Below, piece by piece: positions 1-14,016 of a stretch of 64,000 nucleotides of DNA. Both the position numbers and the translations under genes were made by a program. Position 1 is the first letter of the stretch. Each line of letters opens with the position of its first letter. Below the pieces are notes generated by a model. It saw only the letters and a list, made by a program, of their open reading frames with translations. It did not search any database and was not told the DNA's origin. Source of the stretch: Blasia pusilla (lineage: Eukaryota > Marchantiophyta > Marchantiopsida > Blasiales); assembly GCA_050084515.1 (NCBI GenBank), contig CM114272.1, positions 57,536,001 through 57,600,000 on the forward strand, given 5' to 3'.

Positions 1-564
1 AACCTCCTCTAGCAACTTGTGGTATCCTAGTAAATATAGGCATAATTCCTTGATTTTAACACATGAATGAAATGGAATATGATGGCATCATATTGCATTT
101 TTAAAATAAAGACCAACTGGTGATAAGAGAATAATGCCAATAGCAACGACTTACAATAAATGAGAATGATAGAAATATATAGTATGTTTTTTTTGTTGTA
201 TTCCATATGTTACTATGATTATGGTCATTTGCATAATCTTGTATGTTAGTTTTTACCTTAGCCATTATAATGTTTGAGAAATTTATCTTTCTTAATTTTC
301 CTATATTTGTGGGTTAATTTATTTTATAATGTTCACTTTGTTGTTCATATATAAGTATTGTGTAATACCACATTAGAGTTTGTAGCTTCAATCTTTTTGG
401 TTCCACTTTAACATTGCTCTTTAGGGTCCTATTTGATGTTCATAATCTATGGTTTCAAACTTATTTTTGGGAGTTGCAAATAGTAAGATAAGTTTTCACT
501 CCTCATTTTTTTAAAATGAATTTGGAATGAATGTTATCTCCATATTATTTACCATGGATGGATG

Positions 565-567
<3 letters not shown>
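1..567. other. AT-rich stretch, no gene seen
   Basis: No open frame with a plausible ATG start and no recognisable element was seen on either strand. Composition is AT-rich with short T and A runs. Confidence 0.6.

Positions 568-619
<52 letters not shown>
568..619. repeat. (GA)n microsatellite
   Basis: About 50 bp of GA dinucleotide repeat with one interruption near 606. It abuts the 3' side of the possible SINE that runs leftward from about 990, so it may have grown from that element's tail. Confidence 0.95.
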
Positions 620-990
620 TTGTTTTTAGTCCGCGGGAAGCCTAATTGGCCTATAAGACCCCTTACACATATGTGACATTGACACCACATGCACCTTCAC
701 ATGTAGATTTCAAATTTTTTTGTTTTGGGGTTCCTACGGAGGAGATTCGGTTTTTGAAGGCATGGAACCCTTTTAACCAAATTCTACCCGAGAGGTTAGT
801 CATGGCACACACATATAAAAGGCACATAAGGCCTACTCTCTCTTCTTCACGGAGCATCCATGCCCTACGCAGGGGATGCCACTGCCTTCGGGTAGAGACT
901 GCCCCTTAATGTCCAAGGGGAGAGTTGAACCGGGGACCTCTTTGAGAGATCCTTTTGTTAGTTTAACTAACTTCTTGGTCATCTACTGTT
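620..990 (-). mobile_element. possible tRNA-derived SINE
   Basis: Read on the minus strand, the segment near 985-915 looks like the head of a tRNA-derived SINE. An A-box-like TGACCAAGAAG lies at 971-981 and a B-box-like GGTTCAACTC at 922-931, spaced as in RNA polymerase III internal promoters. About 300 bp of unrelated body follows, ending at the (GA)n tract at 568-619. No target-site duplication was identified and the left limit is a guess. A decayed tRNA pseudogene with chance flanks is the alternative. Confidence 0.38.
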
Positions 991-3900
991 TGATGAGATA
1001 GAGTACCGATTCCCGTTTAAAAGAGAGCGGAAAGGAAACGCCAAGACAATGAACAGTCTTAGGAAGATGGAAGGTCGGAGAATTGGAATCAAAGCGTTAG
1101 GATTAGTAGTTAGAAATCTAGATTAGAGCAGGAAGACCAATCGGAATTGTAAATACTATTTAAAGAGCAATTAGTAGAAGAAGGGATCATCGTTTTGCCT
1201 TGTATCTTGAACTCCTCAATATTGTTTTGTGTATCTTGAGTTTACTAGCGGTCTTGGTGAGAGTGTACTTATTTAGATATTTATATGTCTAAATATAAAG
1301 TTAAGATATTTAGATATGAGTTAAGATGACTTATAAAATGAAATGGCCATAAAGGCCATACAATTTCAATGTTTCCACTTGTATTGAGCCCTTAAAACGC
1401 ATATCCCTCGCAAGGTGAATGCCTATGTTTTCCAATTTAAATAAGAACACTTATTTCTTAAATATGATAGATTACATGAACTAAACCCCTTCCTATGAAC
1501 ATATTAAATACACAATATCCAATTCCCTTACTTAGTACTAGATTGAATTGCATGTAAGATGCTAATAAAATTAAGAAGGAAGAAAGGGAATCAATAAGAT
1601 GGCAATAAAATGTAAAATTTTTATCTTCTATAAAACTAGTGTGCGGCCCTCTCATGGGGTGGGAAACTCCATCCCCTAAACTTTGCCAAAATAGAGTTTC
1701 TAAAGGTTTTATTTTTTTAAATAATTTTAAAATCAAATGTGATGCTAGATATGTGTGCGTTTGTTCCTTCTTAAGAGGTGTTGTGGCACTAGTGGAAATT
1801 GTTGTTTAAAAAAGCACACTATATTTGGGGTGATAAATATGAATTTCTGTAGTGATGAGAAGATGGGAATCTTTATGAGGAAAGAAAACTGAATTTTTGT
1901 TGAAAATCCATAATAAAACATGGAAATCGCAAATAATTATCTCGTGCGCATACACATCACTACATAACATGCATCGTTATCATCATCCATACATTCATAA
2001 AACAAGACACGACAATCAATCGTACAATCTAGATATTCATATAATGATACACAAGAAAAGTCTCTCCAATATGAGTTGATGGATGACATTGGCATATGTT
2101 GCATACTAATGTATACGTGCACGAAAAACTTATGATGAATTGCGATTAATCATATAACTATTACTAGAAAAATCACAATAAGAATTATTTCAGTAGCTCC
2201 ACCAACATCTCTTGGAGGCTCCGACATCTCTAAATTCTACTTTATGTCACTTCTATCCATGAACTATACTCTTCAATTTTATGAGAGAGTTGTTAATTGG
2301 TGCTTACAACGAAGCTCCAACATTAGCGTAAATTGGTATGGATGCTAAAGAAGGTCTAATCTTACATAGATAAATGTACATGCACATATGGAGTCCACAA
2401 TAATCTTGACAAGTATGAACTTTTTATTTTCAAAAAGACCTTTTTGTTCCAAAACATAACTTCTCAAGTTGGAGAGGTACCCAAAAAAATCCCCTCCTTG
2501 TAATAGGATATGCTTGATTGAATATTTTTAACACTATACCTAGCATGGTAGTAGAAAAATACCTCGTTCCTTGTTTCTCTAGTTATCCCCTCTTTTGTAA
2601 GGTTGTTGGTTGAAATGAAAATTGTAATCCCAAATATGTCGTATATGCACATTTTGCTCAAAATATATACTAGGGATATGCCTCGGCTATGCAATCATTA
2701 ATTTTTGGAATTGGTAGCATAATCTTATGACAGTTGACAACCCATTTTACTTTCTTACTAATCTATACTATTATTTGTGCTAACCCCCACCTCTTTGTTG
2801 AATGTGTCTTCCATCCCTCTTGCGTTCTATTTGGCAATTATGAGTTAGCAAGGTGGTTGGGATATATTTTGAAAAATAGTTTTTTTCCTCTTTAATATCA
2901 TAGTGCATTAGCTTTGGTTGAGACGCTCCTAATGAATGTCACGCGTGAAGTCTCTAACAAATTAGTTTTTTTATTTTATTTTATCTATATTTAGTAAACA
3001 ATTAATAGAACAGGTTTTAGTAATTATATTAAATTTTCAAAATAAATTTTCAAAATGAATTGTTTTGAAAAAAGTATGAATCACTGTCTTTTAAAAAATT
3101 TGAAAGATTAAAATTTCATTTCCTAATTTTTAAAAAATAAAAATTTAAATGAAAATAAATTTTGGAAAGGAAATTACTTACTATTTTGAAAAAAATAAAA
3201 AAATCATAACAGTGAAAATTTTGTATTCTTCAAAGAATGAAAATAATTTTTATATTTAATATTCACTATGAGATTCCTAAACCATATTTTGAAACAAATT
3301 TTGAATCAAAATGAATTATTTTATTTTATTAATTGAGATATAGGGATTGAAAAATAATGATTGATTATTTCTTTCCAAATAAAATAATGAAAAAAAAATA
3401 AAAATTGGAAAATTAGTATTTCATGAGTATATATATATATTTAAGTGGAAAATAATTTCCACTATTTACTTATCAACTTTATAATTTCAAATTTTCAACG
3501 TGTGTATAATGGGTTTGTGTAACGCTTCATGATATTCTCATTTATGAATTATTTTCATTTACATGCGGTTGAGTGCATCGCGGGCAAAAAGTTACTAGTT
3601 TCCATAATTGCTCCTTCCCTCCTTCCCTCCTTGATTCGTGAATTTGCTAATGTCTTTACACATTTTGTTGGAATGAAAATATGCACTTTAATTTGACAAT
3701 GTAGATCAGGTACTGCTACCATGTTAGAGGAGAATCATATTACACATTAATTACAATTTGTGTTTCTTGCTAGCTTTCATGTTAGGGCATCTAAAATTAG
3801 AGGCCACCTGACATCAAATCCATAACTTGTTTTATGGATTTACGGTTGGTTCAATGGTGGGTGCCGAAGGAGGTGGACGCACACCTCTTATGGCCAGACG

Positions 3901-6900
3901 TCCAATCCCTCTTCCCGCCTATTTAGGTCACGCAATCTGCTCATAACAAATTTGAATGTCCCTCAACGTAAACGTAAGTCGTCCATAGTTACCGCCTCTA
4001 CATATATGTGTCTTTTTTTTTCTCGTCGTTTAGACTATCCACGTATACTCCACACGTGTGTTTAGTAATTTTATAATACTTTTCCCCCCTCAAGACCGCA
4101 CACTGGTTTACAAACAAATACCAAGAAGATGTCACGCTACTTATATTATGCATTATGAGACGCCATAGTAGAAGTTTTATGTGCTGCTCATTAACATACA
4201 AGCAGTGGCAAATTAAAAAATCACTCGCAAGAAAATTACAGATTTCCATAGGAACACACCCTTAACTTCTTTCAACATCGCAATAGTAAGGTGCCCGTGC
4301 AATGCACGAGTTTGATGACTTTTTTCATGAGCTAGTGTCGTGATCTTTATACGGATGGGTAGGCGAGCCTCTCTCCCCAAGTCGAACTGGGACAATGTGT
4401 ATTTTTCCACTCGCTCAAACGCATGACGTCCTCTTGCAATATTGGAGACCACTTGGAGCTTTCGAGTGGTTGAACATCAAGGGACTTAACATCGTTATGG
4501 CTCTTTGACGATGTCGCCTTGGACACGCTCTTTCCCTTCCCATGTGTGGACTTTTTTCGCTGTAATTGTGGTTGTCATGTTTGGGTAGATGCTATTGTTT
4601 TGCACCTTTTGCTCAAAATGCAGGTCTGGGAGTCTCGTCGCAAGAGCGCTCTCGAAAGTAGCTCGACCCATTATGGAGTTGTAACACAGGCCACGTTGGG
4701 GAAGAAGTGGGGGCGGAGTTGAAGTCGGAGCTGCAAATGGAGCTCGAGGTGAAGACGGAGTTGCAGTTGGAGGTGGGGCCGAGGTTGGAGGTCGGGTCGA
4801 TGTCGGAGCTCACTGTAGCTCAAACCTGCATTTCAGGAAGCACTGGATACTATTAGAATAAAAAAATATAGTAGATCGGTAGAGCTAGGAGAGCAGTGAA
4901 GCAGTAGTAGCAATGGAGACTATACTACTACTTGATTCAGATCAATAATACACCTCGGAACGCTCACAGCCTGAATGGATGCTCAAAAGCTGACCACACA
5001 TGGTTGTCGCGAGCGGTGGGGAGATGTAATCTGGATGAAGCAATAAATACCGTCTTTCCTCTATAGGCCCTCTTGCTTTGTCCGCAACTCTTCGTTGAGT
5101 GAGAGGTCAATTAAATCGACGGACCATCCTTCTCCAAGAGATCGTAACTACCTTAAGGACAGAAATTTGAAAACGAAAAAAATAACCGGTTGAAACTAAT
5201 GCGGAGAATATTCCAAAACCCTAAAATGCAAAATCCTTGAGCACCCTTACCTACTGCCTCCATTTGCCTAGAAGTCCACGTGTCCGGAGATGGAGTATTT
5301 GCACATTGAGAAGGCACTATGCAATAATAGTATAGATTAGGGCCTCCCGTCGGATTTTCCCGTTTTCTCCATGAAGATTTTAGAAATTCCTCGTGAGATA
5401 CCCCGTACGGCCTCCCATGGACGTCCGGCCAACGAGTATGGGACCTGAGGAGACCTACGGGATTTTTCCACGGGAGGCCGTCTCTCACACGCCCTATTAT
5501 CCGGCTGTCGACTAGTCCAGCCGTACTAACTGTCACTGTGTGAGAATAAGGATCGTGTAGGTATTTAAGACTTCGGTCAGCTAGCACGGAGGAAATTCAA
5601 ATTACTCACCTGCCCTCCGCGGAGTCGCCGTGGACGTTATTGTGGAATCCGGACGCTCGCTTCGTACCCTCTGAAGCTAGAATCGAAATTTCAAAAACTG
5701 TCAGAAATTCTAGAATACTGGACGGAATGGGACGGAAAGTCACGCATAGGTCATCCCATCCATCAAGATTCATGAAAGTCGTTGATCGGTAGCGAGACCT
5801 TTCGGGAGGCGATTGTTGTTTAACCCTTCCATTTCTGAGTTTCGCCACTTCGGGTTTGCGCTCCCCTCCCTTAGGATGGGCTGGGGATGAGAATAGGGAT
5901 GAAAGAGAGCGGTAACTTGACCCCTTTTAAGAGGGGATTGTTTAATCCCTCTATTTCAGAGCGTGGCCACTTTGGGTTGGCTCCCCCCTCGCCAAGGCTC
6001 GCCTAAGGTCGACTTTGCTGAGACCGGGGGTGAAAGAATTGAAGTCGGACGAGTCCAAGTTGACCGTACTCCGAAGAATGCCTGTGCTTCCTTCCACTGG
6101 GAATTAACAAATAATAGAACAGGAAAAGTCCAACGTGGCTTTCCACCGGGAGGAATTCCTGCTCCGCAGCCGACGTGTGTACAACTTGCAGTGTAAACAT
6201 TGCGGCTAGATCCACTCGAGTCATCGAATCTCTTGAGGTGTCCTTTTTTTTTTTTCGTTTCGTCCATTGAGGTCGCCGGATGCAAAGCGGTGATCCCTAC
6301 GTGGCATCACGAGTCGTTCACTTACGACTCGTAAGGGTGTACGAAAGTGATCTGAAAACAGGTTCGCTTCAATTTCTTTGTCGCTGAGAACACAGCAAGA
6401 AAAGTCAGTATTTTGCAAGTTCCTAAGGTCCACGGCTACTCTTTTTGAGGCGAAACCACGAGACAGGTGCGCCACCATAACAAAACAAGAAAAAATTTCC
6501 CTTAGTTTTTGAGTTATGATTAAATCTATGTTAGAAGGACATTTTTTCCTCTCTCCACACGTTATGTCCTCGTCTTACATCTCTTATTTTAACATGAGAA
6601 AATCATAAATGAGACGAGAACCATGAACAATTCTCTTAACAGCTACACTCCCGTCTTAATAACTGTTTGGTTTGGCCTTCTTCCTTTCAAGTGTAGAGCG
6701 ATTTCAGTCCTTGGTGAGGGAGAGAGGGAGTTATTTATGACTGGAAACCATTTAGGCCCCATTCGAATGGGTTCCCCCCCCTTTCATTTTTAGTTCTAGT
6801 GAAGTTGAGTTCAGTTAATGTTTGTCACGGTTTAGGGTTTCCCCATCCAATGGGAATCCTCTGTGTCATCCCTCATGCACCTTTATGCCGTCACAGTACT

Positions 6901-7280
6901 TGCGACAGCATAAGATAGGCACCGATATGTGCCAAATTCCAACGCTAAAGTGGCAAAGGCAGATCCCTAACATAACAGTGAAGATATTCGCTTTCACCAC
7001 GTCCCACGTCCGTTTAGTTAGCGTAAGGCCTAGGGCAAGCAAGGATAGAGATAGTCGCTTTAGGATGGTGTAAGATCCAACCCCACCACTCTTTTGTCTT
7101 ATTACGAGTCTCTTAGCTCTCGCGGTCGATCGCCCTCGAAGTTGAGAAATATTCCCCTTTTTGGGGGACGGGTTTTCCCATAAGAGCCTTGCAGCTCTTG
7201 GCCCCAAGTTTGATCCAAGAATGCCTCGGTGCATTTTTTCAGCGTGTTCGTAGTTTTTTACTTGCAAGTTTCTCAAATCT
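991..7280. other. gene-poor region
   Basis: No supportable gene was found. 2940-3480 is extremely AT-rich, with many short runs of aatttt and aaaatt. 4800-6480 is more GC-balanced and has several open frames of 70-144 codons, but they overlap on opposite strands, mostly lack ATG starts and match no family I know. One copy of a dispersed 35-40 bp motif lies at 1942-1980 and is listed separately. Confidence 0.5.
1942..1980 (+). repeat. dispersed 35-40 bp motif, copy 1
   Basis: The motif begins tcgtgcgcatacacatcact and recurs with few changes at 49461-49500 and 53521-53560, all on the same strand. It is probably a remnant of a retroelement terminal or untranslated region, but no element could be delimited around it. 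Confidence 0.6.
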
Positions 7281-7753
7281 TTTGAAGATATTAAAAAAAT
7301 TCACGTTGAAATAATTTGTTTCCAATTTTTTTTTCAATTCTTATCGCATTCTTCCCCCCTGTACTTTCATGTGCCTTTCTTCTTATGATCTAGGGATTAA
7401 ATTCGATGCCACTTGGCCTAAAGATGAGGGTTAATTCAAGTGCACCATCATGTCTTGTTTTAGAATCCTACTCTTTGGATGCTTTCATGCATGGAAGTGT
7501 TTGAATGTCTTTTATTTGAAGATATTTTAAAAAATTCACATTGAAATAATTTGTTTCCAAATTATTAAAAAAAATCTCAATTCTTATCGCAACCTTTCCT
7601 CCTGTACTTTCATGTGCCTTTCGTCTTATGATCTAGGGATTAAATTCGATGCCCCTTGGCCTAAAGATGAGGGTTGATTCAAGTGCACCATCATGTCACG
7701 TTTTAGAACACTACTCTTTGGATGCTTTCATGCATGGAAGTGTTTGAATGTCT
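7281..7753. repeat. tandem duplication of about 235 bp
   Basis: Two direct copies, 7281-7510 and 7515-7753, begin tttgaagatatt and end gtgtttgaatgtct. They agree over nearly all of their length, including the central block ctagggattaaattcgatgc, with scattered substitutions and small indels. No coding potential was seen. A recent segmental tandem duplication is the simplest reading. Confidence 0.92.
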
Positions 7754-10700
7754 CTAAGGAAAAAAGACCTGAATAAAAGTAACATGGGAAGTATAAAGTT
7801 GGAAATGTGAAATCAATAAGGTGGGCATGTTCCTCGGACACTACATGAAGCAAAACCCTCGCGCTTACTCATCATCGGGTTTTCTAACCCGAGGTTGGAT
7901 TAGTTGACCCTGACCTCGCTCCGGAATTCTCCTGTAAAATAAGAATACATTTGTTACCTCCTCCTTACCACAGATTTTGGGAAACTATTTTGTATGCACC
8001 TGGACCACATGGATAATTCCTAAATGGCGATACGAAGAATAAAAAGAAAGCTTATGACAACTTTTAGTGTCGGCAGCAGTCGTACCAACTCGCCCATTCC
8101 ATCGCGGTTCTCAAATACCGTCTCCGCTAAGTCAAGACCAACAGCAAAACCCAACTCGACCGTATGGAGTACTTCAACGGACTCCCACTACGGACGCCAC
8201 GACATTACACCGCATTTTTATTATTATTATTACATTCCTCTCTTTTATCACTATTCACGACAGATTATTGCAACAATGACTTAATTCATCACACTCGGCT
8301 AATGGGTCCAAAGGGGGAAAGGAAGTCAGTGCTACTCTAAGCGGATGTGGAGGGAGAACGCCACCTGTCGTTCGGACTTTTCAAATTTTGATTTTCCCTC
8401 CAACTTGTCCACCGGATTTGAATGGAATGGCTTTTGAGGGAAAAGAGGGAAATAGACGTTCGTCCGAACTTCTGCTAAAAGGAAACTCAGCTTTTCCGAA
8501 CGGTGGGAGAATCTTTAGGAAATATACGCAACACTTGAAGTTTTTGTTTCTTTGTTTCGGACTTTTCGGTAAATAATTGATTGTGGTTTCTTCATTATGT
8601 AACTCTTCAGTATATTGGAGATTTTGGATGTCGTAATTATGAGTTTCTTGGCCATCCATGTACCATCCCCATGTAATTTCGTTTTCGACAACAAAGAAAT
8701 GATTAGCATACACTTAAGGCTTGTGAAGTGGTGTTATTAATGAAGAAATTCTCATCCGTGCAACTTGGATGGCGATTTGGAACTACGTTCCAAATCCGTG
8801 GAGCTTCATTACCCCGTAACTAATTTCGAAATCAGTTGTCCCCCATTCCATAAGAGTTTTTCTCACTTGTCCCACGCACGATCTGGACCATCAAGCTTTA
8901 AGTGTTCTTATGAAGTGTTGTTCCATTCATTGATGATTGAATGTAGTATATTCTTGGTAAGGAATGAAGGTATTTGGCGGAAAACTAATTAGATCAATAT
9001 TATTAAAAGAGGATGGGATATGAGAAATCTATTGGTATCAACACGTATATATTTTGCAATTGATGTGTGTACTTTTTGACAAAAGAATTAACAAGAGATA
9101 ATATATTTAATGGACGTGTTTCTATGCACAAGTAAGTATCCTACCTGTGCATAGCACAGCAAAGATATTACTATCTTCGTAAGAGTGAGTGTTGATTGAT
9201 GATTGAATGCAATAAAACCTTGCTTTGGGAATGAAGGTCTTAGGTCTAATACTCATTGGTTAAACATCTTCATATCAGTAAGGCCATCTTTTGAAGTTTG
9301 TATTCATACAAGTATTATAGGACAGGGTTTGGGGAGTTTTTAGGTGGGATTCGCTAAATTATTGGGAATTTCCTATCGAAAACAGTAATCCCGGTTTTTA
9401 AACCGGTTTCAGATACGATATACGAAGAAACTACACAAATCCAACAGACAACTTCTGAAATGAATATGAAACTCTCAATTTTAAGTGGCTAGCTTTACTT
9501 GTAATCCCAAATCTCCCCGAACATTGTTACACGATTGAGAACTTTTGTGTTTACTAGGAGCAAGTTCCTTGTGCAAAAAGCTGTAGCTTTGTCTATTTAT
9601 TACATAGGGGCTTGATGGTTTATACTTTTTGCATCAATGATGATATGTGGGTTAGTTGGACTCTTTTGCCATGCTCACCTTGATAAGAACCCCTATCTAG
9701 TATTTGCATGGAGATTTATGCCAAAAAAACATTAGGATGGTGGAGAACGGGGAGAGTAAGTTCAGATTTCATTTTGAAGTGTGATAAAGCTGCTTATTTC
9801 CACACGGGGATGAAATTTCGTTCTAAGTCTTAGGACCAGGTCACGTATGCATTTTTTAATTATCCCCCTCCACGTGAAAAAATACCACATTTTGTTTCCC
9901 ATATAATTAATTGACTTAAAATGAATTCAATTTGAATTTAAAAATCTTCTTTCTTCTTGTTGCCCTCTTGCCATGTGTTAATAATAAGTGTATGCAAATA
10001 AAAAAACCGCCCTTTATTGTCCATGAAAGACAATTAAATTATGTTTTCTTCGGGGCTTCCTCAATGCACGACGCTCGCATGATCACTAACTATGCTAACA
10101 CCCCATAAAAATACAACCTTATTTACGGTTAGTCTGTGATAGGGGCCGATATGATTGGCTAAACACAATTTCGGAATGGTGGTTAATTGAGGGCCACTAG
10201 TCTTTTTAATTCCCGATCATGAACTGCGTTTCCATTGGGCGGCCATTGAGTCGAACTTAGTTATCTCATGTATTTGGGTAATTTCGGGGCGAAGTAGTCA
10301 TTAGTAAGATTTGGAGAAGTAGTCTTGTCACTCTAGTCGTGTCACGAGAATCGAGTAGGTGTTAAAGTCAGTCCACGGAAAGAGGATGTGGTTTTCCCCT
10401 GTATACGGATGATATTGCCAAGTCTTATGGGAGATCTCTACGATGGGAGACAGTTGTGCCTGAATCCAAACCCGCCACATGGGGTCTTCATAGCATTTGG
10501 GAGCTCCGCTAAATGCTGAAGATATGAGTCTGAGTTTTTGGAGGGAAGGGAGGAAAGGGGGCGTCTCGACGAATGGGAAGTGTTAGGAGTGTTTGTATTA
10601 GGGGTGGATGACATACTATTTGTTTTCCTGTTTGGTGTTGACGTGTGCGATCCAGAAGCTCCCTAAACACTCCCGCGTTCTAACTTTGGGCACAGTTATC

Positions 10701-12507
10701 GTCCCATAACAAAATAGTTAATGAAGTAACCGAGACCCTAAATCTGTCTACCAAGTTTGATGGGTGCCGCGTATTTGGCTGGTTGACTTCTCATACCTTC
10801 ACAATTTCAGTGTCCATTTCCCTCCGATAGTTAAAGGTGCCACGTGCCGTATGACTCCAGTCACTCAAACTTCGGCCAGGCCCTCTTATCTAGACTCCTC
10901 GCTATCTTATTTGCGGCGGGCCTATATTTGCGACATCTCCTCCCAACAAAGAAACATCGGCGCTTTGGGCACATGCCTGTTTACCGTAGCGCTAATGGAG
11001 TTCAGAGGAGTGGAACGGACGGGGAAAACCTGTCATCCCACGCCGAATCCACAGCGACCAACTTCGACGTGTGAGAGTCGCATGGACGGTGAGATTCGCG
11101 AGTGTTCCTTCTAAGTTGGTGGAAGAACGTGGTGACTTCACACTAGATAGGCACTGCCATCGTATTTTACCCCGAAAATAGGACTCGGCGGTTTCCCTGG
11201 GCTTCTTGAATCCGCTGAGCTGTTCCAAAATGGCGGCTTGGCTTTGATACGGTTCGTGCAATGAATTCCCATCTCATTTTCATGATTCTTTTTAAATAAA
11301 ATCAAGATAAGAGCGTGTGTGCGTGAATTTGGTATAAATGATATTAGGTTTTAAAACATTTCCATCCAAAAAGAGAAAGAAAGAGACATCTTTTCTATAG
11401 GATCCATATCATTATTTTGTGATGGATAGCAATGTACAATGAAAGTATGAATTCCACGGGCATCGAATCTTTAACTCGATGCCCATGGAATGAAGTGAGT
11501 TAGAAGGATGGAGATGAAAAAGATAACAAAAGTCCCATGATAAAATTCCTAAAAATCCACAAAGACATTTTTTGGTAAGTTATTTTATGTAAGTAGGTTC
11601 TTTGTCCACTACTTCGAAGCTACTATCCTCCCTTGTTGTGACATTGCAACCATATTCTTATGAAGTCTTGCCCCTTGTGGAAGTGGCTAGACATATGCAT
11701 CAAAATAGATGTTGGCTTCCCATGCAGTCAAAAACGAGGTAGCCACATCTTCAAGTTCAACAACAAGTAGTTAGTTGGGTTAGGAATCATGGAAAGGAAG
11801 ACCCTATGGCGAAAACCACATTCATGCCTCATGCCCTTCCTCGTCTTATGAAACAAACGTCCTTGTAGAAGTCTCAAAAATCTTTCCACCATCAACATAA
11901 GGGAATTAAAGAGTGTAAAAAATTCTAAGAGCGTCATCAAAATTTCCTAAGACTTCCAAAGATATTTTCTATGATTTAAAAACTTTTTTTGTCCACCACT
12001 ACACAAAACATTAAAATCTATATCATTATGAGAGAGTGCCTTGTTGATTTCCAAATGTCTATCTATTTGACACATGGTAACTAGGCAGCAAGAAAATATT
12101 TCAAACATTTTTTTTTTTTTCCGTGGGCACCTTACTTGTAATAATTACTGCAGCCTCTACATACATTTGTTTATTATTTGAACATTATCTAACCTATCCA
12201 GGTGTTTTTCATATGAATATAATAATTAATTCTGCACAAACGTGTTTACTTCGATGGTAGAATGGGGTTCTTACATTCGAGAAAACGGATTTGCATGTGA
12301 ATGGGGAGGCTCGACAAAGATGACTGCGTTGGAGATCCAATTTCGCAAGGGAGGTGTTCGCCATGGCCAGAGGATGGGGGGGCAAGTGGCCTGTGATGCC
12401 AACCTATTAGGGATTTGCTATGGTCCGTGGCCAATTGTGAGGGGGCTTGGAAGTGGTCGGCAGTCGATGGGACGGGGGCAATGAACAGGCAGAACCGGGA
12501 TTACGTG
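7754..12507. other. gene-poor region
   Basis: No gene could be supported. Open frames of 60-136 codons near 8.0-8.7, 10.8-11.3 and 11.7 kb are not conserved in style and mostly lack ATG starts. A short diverged repeat around gattgatgattgaatg occurs near 8927 and 9187. Confidence 0.5.
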
Positions 12508-12829
12508 TTGACCTGGCCGGGGAAATTGAGAGAATTCCGAGCAAATCACGAGAAGTCCGGATGAAATTCCGATAGGGTTTGGATGTATCCCGGTAAACTG
12601 CTGGCCGGAAAGGCCTTTGGCGGTTTTCTGCCCGTTCCCAGGGTGTATTTCACGGAAGTGCGCCGTTCGAGGGGTTTTATGTGCGGTTTTTGGCTGCCAG
12701 TCAACAAAGTAGTGCCGGTTTGCTGCCGCATCGGGTTCCGGCTGCCGGTAAACTAACAATTCGGGATTAGATAATTTTAGATCGAGGCCCTCCATCTTAG
12801 GGCAAGCCGCCAAGTCTGAGGAGTCTCAG

Positions 12830-13835
12830 ACTCGAGACTCTCAGCGACGCTAGCCGCCAGCGTCCGAGCCTCCGAGAGGCCCAAGGGGTAGTCGAGAGTC
12901 GGGAGTCGGGAGCAGGGGGTAGTCGGTGACTCGTGAGTCTCCGACTCTCCGTCTATGAGCGTCCGAGGCGGCAAAGGGCCCAAGGGGTAGTTGGGAAGGG
13001 GGGTCTGACGGGGGGGGGGGCATTTCCATGCGAACTTCTTTGCTGAGAAGTTCAGACTCGCTCGTTCCTTACGCGTTGCTGCTCGCTCATTCAACATTGT
13101 TTTTGCTCGCAATTTCGTGAAGCCCTGCTCGGTCGACACTATCGTTGCTGCTCGCTCGTTCGTTCAACATTGTTCTTGCTCGCTCGTGAAGCGTTGTTGG
13201 TGCTACTTGCTCGGTTTTGAAGCACTTGCTGCTGCTCGCTCGGGAGGCGCCGCTTCTGCTCTGCTTGTTTCAAGCAGCGCTGTTGCTGCTGCTTGCTCGT
13301 TTGTGAAGCGTTGTTGCTGCTCGCTCGGGAGACGCCGCTTCTGCTCGCTCCTTGCTCTCTTCGCGGCGCTGCTTGTTGGTGTTTGCTCACTGCAACTCTA
13401 TCCTCTGTGTTTTTTGTTTTTTTCTTTGACTCAAGGTTTGCGCGTTATTCCGGGTCTTTACCCGTTAGGCCGGACTCAAGCGCATGCTGCTCTTGCTCTT
13501 GCCGTCATTTTTTTTCCATCTTGAATCTGTGGTGTGTGTTGCACTGCTCTTGATCAGCTCCCATGAAGGCTCGACTCTCTCGAGATGCTCTCGTCTAAAC
13601 CAACTTGAGACTCTTCAGTTGAATCCGTTACTAGTCCAGGCCCGAATCCGCCCGAGAATCTTGTGCTACTGAGCTGGTCTCGTCCGCCCGACTCTCTTAT
13701 CCGCCCGACTCTCTTGTCCGCCCGACTCTCTTGTGCTCCATGTTGCTGAGCTGCTCTCTCCTAGGCCCGATTTTGACAAGCTATTGATTTCGTCGAGGCC
13801 CGACTCTCTTGTGCTCCATGTTGCTGAGTTACTCT
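12830..13835. repeat. GC-rich imperfect tandem repeats upstream of the hAT transposase
   Basis: Three families of short repeats follow one another. A unit gcgtccgag...ggcccaaggggtag occurs at about 12858-12892 and 12959-12993. An array built on gctgctcgctcgggaggcgc runs from about 13070 to 13370. A third unit, cgcccgactctcttgt, is present three times near 13685-13735 and again with gctccatgttgctgag at about 13798. Open frames here (Ser/Leu/Ala-rich or Gln-rich) are by-products of the repeats. Confidence 0.75.
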
Positions 13836-14016
13836 CGTCTATTACCGGGATTGACCTGCTACTGATTTCGTCAAGGCCTGAGCTCTTCTTGTAGACTCCG
13901 GTTCCGCACTCACCCAGCCATTTGTTCTCTGGTTCAGCCGTAACTTCAGTTGTCGTTTGAGTCTCCTTGGCTCGTGGAGTCTCGGCTGCGCTTGAGCTAC
14001 ACTCTCTGAGCCTCTC

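Noticed and set aside
4288-4313. Palindromic gtgcccgtgcaatgcacgag
   Set aside because: It resembles words common at plant transposon ends, but no partner end or boundary could be found.
5153-6285. Several overlapping frames of 80-144 codons
   Set aside because: They overlap on both strands, mostly lack ATG starts, and show no motif or codon pattern like the accepted genes.
13117-13524. Ser/Ala/Leu-rich frame and the Gln-rich frame on the other strand
   Set aside because: Both arise from the gctgctcgctc repeat array and have no family features.
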